Assembly (NCBI GenBank): GCA_028876385.1 | Contig: JAGWSF010000069.1 | Coordinates: 1 to 64,000, forward strand | From: Acidobacteriota bacterium | Lineage (GTDB): Bacteria; Actinomycetota; Acidimicrobiia; Acidimicrobiales; Palsa-688 | DNA length: 64,000 nucleotides | Direction: 5' to 3' | Shown here: in pieces, positions 59,624-64,000 of the stretch | Numbering within the stretch: position 1 is the first letter of the stretch | Layout of the letters: every line of letters begins with the position of its first letter | The notes under the pieces: model-generated | The model's database searches: none | Told to the model about the DNA's origin: nothing | The model's input: only the letters and a program-made list of their open reading frames with translations | Program-made: the position numbers and the translations under genes

Positions 59624-59746
59624 TGTCGATCGGGCGACTACCGGCCAATCGACGTGACGATGAGGCACGACGAGGAGGGAAAGGGACTTCCCCCCTAATC
59701 GCTCAATCAATAAACTGACGTCCCAGGCCGAAACCGAGGGGGACAC

Positions 59747-61498
59747 TTGATCGATCGTTGGATCACCGACGACGAACCCAGCCGGACTTTCCCGCACTAC
59801 ACGCGGGCCAACGCCGACGAGGTCGGCCCGGACCCGTTCAGTCCGTTGGGCTGGACCCTCGGCTGGGTCCAGGGGTGCATCCCGGGCGTGGCCCGTGGGT
59901 TCATCGACTACGGAGTCGTCCACCCCGAGGAGCTGCGCCCGGGGCGTCCGGAGGTCTTCGGCAACTGGGGCGGCTACTTCTACAACCAGCTCACCCTGCC
60001 GCGGCTTCTCGGCGTGCGCATGCCCGGGGCGTCCCCCGACGCCATGGATCGGGCCTACTTCGGGGATCATCCCGGCGTCCCGGCTTTCGAGATGAAGCCC
60101 GAGTACGAAGACGCCGAGCTTTCCGAGAAGCTGACCCGCTCCATGTCCTGGGTCATGTCCACCGACGATTGTCCCGAGATGGACGAGTGGGCCGAGACGG
60201 CCCGCCGATTCCGCACCGAGCGCCCCGACCTGACCTCCCTGTCGGACGCCCAGCTGCTCGAGCGGGGCCGCCAGTTGGCCCCGCTCATCGCCGAGACGTG
60301 GCGGCCCTACTGCATCGTCACCTTCGCCGCGTCGGTGGGGGCGGCGGCGGTGGCCGGGGTGCTCGAGCCGATCGGCCGCGCCGCTGACAGCATGCGTCTC
60401 ATCTCCTCGGTCGGGGGCGTTGAGTCGGCGGACGCGTCGATCCAACTGTGGGATCTGGGCCGGATGGTGGCCCGGTCGCCGGTCCTGACCCGCGAGTTCG
60501 ACCTCGGCGTCGACGGCCTGCTCGAGCGACTGAGCCGGTCGGGCGACGCCGACGCGTCGGCCTTCACGGCCGGCCTGAGCCGTCTCCTGAGCGATCACGG
60601 CCATCGGGGCCCGAACGAATGGGACATGATGCCCGATTCGTGGGAGACCCGGCCGGAGTTGGTGCTCGGGATGATCGACGCCGTCCGCCATCAGGACGAC
60701 GACCGCTCGCCGGCAGCCGCCGCCGCCCGCGGCAGCGCGGCGCGGGTCCGGCTGCAGGCCGAGTTGGAGGAGGCCCTGTCGGGCGACGCCGAGGCCCTCG
60801 CCACGCTGAGGGCCGGCATCCACTCGGCCGCCGTGTTCTTCCCGCTGCGTGAGCGGGGAAAGAATGCCTGCATCCGCCTGATCAACGAAGCCAAGGTCTG
60901 CTTCTTCGAGTTGGGCCGTCGGCTCACGGAGCGGGGTCTGCTCGACCACAAGCAGCAGATCTTCATGCTCCTCGACGAGGAACTCGACTCCTTCTTGTCC
61001 GATCCGCATCCCTGGCTGACCGTCATACGGGACCGTGAGGCGGACTTCGAGCAGCTGCGCCAACTGGAGCCGCCCTACATCATCGACGCCGCCGTGGGTG
61101 TCCCCCCGATCTCCACCTGGCCGAAGCGCAACCACGCCAGCGAGGGTGCCGATCGGGCCGGTGCCGGAGAAGTGCTGGTGGGTGCGGGGGCGTCACCTGG
61201 ATCGGCCCGCGGCCGGGCCAAGATCGTCCTCGACCCGTCCGAGCCGGGCGACCTGGCCCCCGGCGACGTAATCGTCGTCCACACGTCGGATCCGTCCTGG
61301 ACGCCCCTTTACATGGTGGCGTCCGCCGTGGTCTGCGATGTCGGGGCGGTCGCCAGCCACGCCGCGATCGTGAGCCGCGAGTTGGGCATTCCGTGCGCGG
61401 TATCGGTCGTCGGCGCTACTACCCGGATCCCCGACGGGGCGATGGTGCACGTCGACGGAGCGACCGGCGTGGTAACCATCGAGAGCATCCCGGCCTGA
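59747..61498 (+). CDS. PEP-utilising phosphohistidine-domain protein without ATP-grasp domain (paralogue 2)
   Basis: A 583-residue protein. It opens with RWITDDEPSRTFPHYTRANADEVGPDPFSPLG, corresponding to the rifampin-phosphotransferase substrate-domain start. It has a long, largely helical middle part and a C-terminal swivelling domain (GSARGRAKIV, VASHAAIVSRELGIPCAV) with His538. No ATP-grasp domain. The start is TTG behind GAGGGGGA. It is followed 49 bases later by a homologue, so the two could form a heteromer with distinct substrate pockets. Confidence 0.86.
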   Translation: MIDRWITDDEPSRTFPHYTRANADEVGPDPFSPLGWTLGWVQGCIPGVARGFIDYGVVHPEELRPGRPEVFGNWGGYFYNQLTLPRLLGVRMPGASPDAMDRAYFGDHPGVPAFEMKPEYEDAELSEKLTRSMSWVMSTDDCPEMDEWAETARRFRTERPDLTSLSDAQLLERGRQLAPLIAETWRPYCIVTFAASVGAAAVAGVLEPIGRAADSMRLISSVGGVESADASIQLWDLGRMVARSPVLTREFDLGVDGLLERLSRSGDADASAFTAGLSRLLSDHGHRGPNEWDMMPDSWETRPELVLGMIDAVRHQDDDRSPAAAAARGSAARVRLQAELEEALSGDAEALATLRAGIHSAAVFFPLRERGKNACIRLINEAKVCFFELGRRLTERGLLDHKQQIFMLLDEELDSFLSDPHPWLTVIRDREADFEQLRQLEPPYIIDAAVGVPPISTWPKRNHASEGADRAGAGEVLVGAGASPGSARGRAKIVLDPSEPGDLAPGDVIVVHTSDPSWTPLYMVASAVVCDVGAVASHAAIVSRELGIPCAVSVVGATTRIPDGAMVHVDGATGVVTIESIPA

Positions 61499-61547
61499 GA
61501 TACGCCGCGAAGACCGTCGAAACTTCATCCCTGCAGAGGAGCACCCA

Positions 61548-63296
61548 ATGAGAGACCGCTGGATCACCGATTGGACGCCGAGCGAACGCTGGCCCCACTA
61601 CACCCGGGCCAACGCCGGTGAGGTCGTACCCAACCCGGCCAGCCCGCTGTCGGTCACCTACACCTGGGACAACGGGATCTGCCAGGGGTGGCGCGACGGC
61701 TATATCCGCACCGGCAACTACGCCGCTGACGAATGGGATCAGGCCCACCCCGAGGCGACCGGCTTCTTCGGCGGGTACATGTACATCAATCTCTCCAACG
61801 TGCGCATGCAGGGTGTTCGCAACCCGGCGGTCACCGTGGAGCAGCTCGACATGGCCTTCTTCGGCGATCACCCCGACGTCCCGCCCTACACCCCCGACGA
61901 GCGCGATGAACGCCCCGACCTCCTCCCGGCCATCGCCAAGAACCTCGAGTGGGTGATGAGCGCGACCACCTGGCCGGAGATCGATGTCGAGAAGGAGCAG
62001 ACCATCGCGCTGCGCCGGAGCCGGCCGGCGCTCGAGTCCCTCGACGACGGTCAACTGCTCGAGCGGGCCCGGACCGTCCAGAAGATGATCGACCGCCTGT
62101 TTCTCACCCACACCATCGACTCGAGCGGCTCGGGTGTGGCACCTGGGATCCTGGCCGCCGTCGGAGCGGCCATCGGCGACCCCACCGTGCCCATGAAGCT
62201 CCTGTCCGGCCTCGGCGACGTCGACTCGGCCGAGCCGAGCTACGGCCTGTGGGAGCTGTCCCGGAAGGTCGCCGCCTCCAGCCTGCTCACCGCCGAGTTC
62301 GACCGGGGCGTGGCGGGCATACTCGAGCGCCTTGGGGCCTCCACCGACCCGGCGGCCCAGGCCTTTCTCACCGAGTTCGGCAAGTTCATCGCCGACTTCG
62401 GGGCGCGCGGGCCCAACGAGTACGAGGTCAGCGCCGAGACCTGGGAGACCAATCCCGAGATGGCTCTGGCCATCCTCGACCGGGTCCGTCTACAGAACGA
62501 GGAGGACAGCCCGGCGGCCCGTGTCCAGCGCCTCGTCGCCGAGCGCGAGCGGGTCACCGCCGAGGTCCGGGCCAAGGTCGAAGCGACCGGCAATCCCGAT
62601 CTTCCGGGCCAGCTCGAGGCGGCGCTGGTGGCCGGCAACCAGCTCATCTTCCGGGAGCGGACCAAGACCAACCTGATCCGGGCCATCCACGAGGCCCGCA
62701 TGGTCTTCCGGGAGCTGGGTCGCCGTCACGCGGCTGCGGGTCACATCGCGGATTCCGCCCACATCTTCCAGCTGACCGACTCCGAGCTCGACAGTTTCGT
62801 GGCCGACCCGGCTAGCTTCAAGGACGAGCTGGCGTCGAGGTACATCGAATGGCGGGAGCTGTGGGAGCTCGAACCGCCCTTCATCATCCGCGACGGCAAG
62901 GTACCGCCGCTCACGGAGTGGGCCCGCAAGGGTGACTCCAACTCGGCGCCGGCCGTCGCCGGCACCACCATCCAGGGCGTACCCGGCTGCCCCGGGGTGG
63001 TCACCGGTCGGGCCCGGGTCATCCTCGACATCAACTCCCCCGCCGACCTCGAGCCCGGCGAGATCCTGATCGCCCCCCTGACCGACCCCGGCTGGGCACC
63101 TTTGTTCATGTCGGCCGGAGGCGTCGTGGTCGATGTGGGCGGCCAGATCAGCCATGCGGTGATCGTCAGCCGCGAGCTCGGACTTCCCTGCGTGGTCTCG
63201 GCCACCAACGCCACGTCCACCATCAAGGACGGCTCCATCGTCGAGGTCAACGGTGACACCGGAGTGGTCACCGTCATCGAAGCGGCCGGGAGCTGA
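61548..63296 (+). CDS. PEP-utilising phosphohistidine-domain protein without ATP-grasp domain (paralogue 3)
   Basis: A 582-residue homologue of the preceding protein and of 12619-14352: RWITDWTPSERWPHYTRANAGEVVPNPASPLS at the start, RARVILDINSPADLEPGEILIAPLTDPGW and ISHAVIVSRELGLPCVV with His536 at the end. All three paralogues keep the phosphocarrier His and SREL rather than AREL after it. ATG behind GAGGAG. It probably phosphorylates a pathway substrate using phosphate loaded by a separate ATP- or PEP-dependent protein. Confidence 0.86.
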   Translation: MRDRWITDWTPSERWPHYTRANAGEVVPNPASPLSVTYTWDNGICQGWRDGYIRTGNYAADEWDQAHPEATGFFGGYMYINLSNVRMQGVRNPAVTVEQLDMAFFGDHPDVPPYTPDERDERPDLLPAIAKNLEWVMSATTWPEIDVEKEQTIALRRSRPALESLDDGQLLERARTVQKMIDRLFLTHTIDSSGSGVAPGILAAVGAAIGDPTVPMKLLSGLGDVDSAEPSYGLWELSRKVAASSLLTAEFDRGVAGILERLGASTDPAAQAFLTEFGKFIADFGARGPNEYEVSAETWETNPEMALAILDRVRLQNEEDSPAARVQRLVAERERVTAEVRAKVEATGNPDLPGQLEAALVAGNQLIFRERTKTNLIRAIHEARMVFRELGRRHAAAGHIADSAHIFQLTDSELDSFVADPASFKDELASRYIEWRELWELEPPFIIRDGKVPPLTEWARKGDSNSAPAVAGTTIQGVPGCPGVVTGRARVILDINSPADLEPGEILIAPLTDPGWAPLFMSAGGVVVDVGGQISHAVIVSRELGLPCVVSATNATSTIKDGSIVEVNGDTGVVTVIEAAGS

Positions 63297-63341
63297 GCCG
63301 GTCCCAGGGCGGGACCTGACCGCCCGACAGGAACCGGTCCG

Positions 63342-63980
63342 TTGACCTCCACCCCCGGCCAGAGGAGGGGACGCCCCACCGCCTCGAGTGCCCGCGCCAC
63401 CCGGGAGCGGATACTCGAGGTGGCCCGGGTGGTATTCGCCGAGCACGGCTACGGGCCCACCACCAACAAAGACGTCGCCGATCGGGCCGGCATCACGGCG
63501 GGAGCGCTGTACTACTACTTCGACTCCAAACTGGACATGTTCCTCGCCGTCTTCGCCGAGACTCAGCGGCTCATCGACTCCCGCATGAAGGAAGGCGCGT
63601 CGACCGAAACGACCTTCTCGGGCCGGGTCCGGGCTCTCCTCCGGGCGGCCCAGGAGATCAACGTGGCCGACCCCGGAATCGCTTTGTTCCACGCCGCGGC
63701 GCGCATGGACCGGATCCGCCATCCCGAGATCCGCCGGGCCATCGCCCACCCCCCGGGCGAGGGAACAGCCATCGTGGACGACCTGATCGCGCTCGGCTCG
63801 GCCACCGGTGAGATAGAGCCGGGCTCCGAGGACGACGTGGCCGCCGTCCTGCGGGTGATCCTCCTCGGGCTGATGGCCTCGGTGGCCGATGACCACCTCG
63901 GTCAGCGGACCACAGTCGAGGGTCTCTGCCGACTGCTCGACGGCAATCTCCTCCGACCCCCGGCCCAGCCCGGACCCTGA
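63342..63980 (+). CDS. TetR-family regulator (paralogue 2)
   Basis: A 212-residue TetR regulator: RERILEVARVVFAEHGYGPTTNKDVADRAGITAGALYYYFDSKLDMF as HTH, then a ligand domain whose FHAAARMDRIRHPEIRRAI segment mirrors FQGAARTDRLRHPELMAAI of the regulator at 49317. TTG start behind AGGAA, 45 bases after the second phosphohistidine gene, hence in that operon. Confidence 0.91.
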   Translation: MTSTPGQRRGRPTASSARATRERILEVARVVFAEHGYGPTTNKDVADRAGITAGALYYYFDSKLDMFLAVFAETQRLIDSRMKEGASTETTFSGRVRALLRAAQEINVADPGIALFHAAARMDRIRHPEIRRAIAHPPGEGTAIVDDLIALGSATGEIEPGSEDDVAAVLRVILLGLMASVADDHLGQRTTVEGLCRLLDGNLLRPPAQPGP

Positions 63981-64000
63981 GCGTCCTCGACCCCACCCTG

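Noticed and set aside
59609..61135. Long antisense frame opposite the phosphohistidine protein (and similar ones at 62490-63896, 40946-42391, 36304-37758)
   Set aside because: Lies opposite a gene with clear domains; composition is the Gly/Arg/Val-rich type produced by reading GC-rich genes backwards, with no recognisable motif.
49317..63980. Mobile element or transferred island boundaries
   Set aside because: No transposase, integrase, tRNA, terminal repeats or composition break seen; gene style is uniform across the window.

Overview
This window is a dense, GC-rich stretch (64 kb, about 63 intact or edge-cut genes plus one gene remnant). It has no RNA genes, no insertion sequences and no intergenic gap longer than about 300 bases. 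GTG and TTG starts, four-base stop/start overlaps, two luciferase-like F420-type oxidoreductases, two split-barrel flavin/F420 proteins, paired Ltp2/DUF35-type genes and GntR/TetR control all point to a high-GC Actinomycetota. An acidimicrobial or mycolic-type actinomycete is a guess only.

Almost everything is catabolic. The window holds five Rieske oxygenase alpha subunits (one read in frame from a HAD-phosphatase gene), three cytochrome P450s and one ferredoxin. It also holds seven short-chain dehydrogenases plus a remnant, two acyl-CoA dehydrogenases, two two-gene class III CoA-transferase sets and a hot-dog dehydratase pair. A thiolase-fold/DUF35 retro-aldolase pair, an aldehyde dehydrogenase, two medium-chain oxidoreductases, an amidohydrolase, an esterase and a ribose-type ABC importer complete the enzyme set. 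Together they look like a pathway, or several parallel pathways, for an oxygen-poor cyclic natural product such as a terpenoid or steroid: uptake, ester cleavage, ring hydroxylation, CoA activation or transfer, beta-oxidation and aldol-type side-chain cleavage. The substrate cannot be read from the sequence.

Layout: 1-2 kb minus, flavin protein and acyl-CoA dehydrogenase. 2.1-5.5 plus, CoA-transferase pair and SDR. 5.5-15.7 minus, NTF2-like protein, ABC importer, esterase, Rieske oxygenase, phosphohistidine protein and P450. 15.8-17.5 plus, hot-dog pair and SDR. 17.6-27.8 minus, a long run of SDR, ThuA-like, DUF3237, DUF35/thiolase-like, P450, SDR, GntR, oxidoreductase, P450 and phosphatase genes. 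27.8-29.2 plus, NTF2-like and GntR. 29.2-30.4 minus, amidohydrolase. 30.5-37.8 plus, kinase, CoA-transferase pair, kinase, SDR, ferredoxin and ALDH. 37.8-39.3 minus, F420-type enzyme and VOC protein. 39.5-46.1 plus, epimerase, LvaB/LvaA-like pair, NTF2-like, SDR remnant, oxidoreductase and PPDK-like protein. 46.1-49.2 minus, Rieske, flavin protein and acyl-CoA dehydrogenase. 49.3 plus, TetR. 50.0-54.0 minus, NTF2-like, F420-type enzyme, small protein, HAD-Rieske and ABM. 54.1 plus, TIM-barrel protein. 54.9-59.5 minus, Rieske, small protein, Rieske and tandem SDRs. 59.7-64.0 plus, two phosphohistidine proteins and TetR.

Four features stand out. (1) Four phosphohistidine (PEP-synthase/PPDK-type) proteins lack the ATP-grasp domain: three resemble the substrate and His parts of rifampin phosphotransferase or phenylphosphate synthase, and one is a PPDK core with a winged-helix-like tail. 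(2) A small, apparently undescribed protein family is encoded in four-base overlap with two Rieske oxygenases. (3) A HAD phosphatase gene runs in frame into a Rieske oxygenase gene. (4) Two classes of AT-rich palindromes sit in most of the divergent promoter regions and match in number two paralogous TetR and two paralogous GntR regulators encoded here, suggesting a locally wired regulon.
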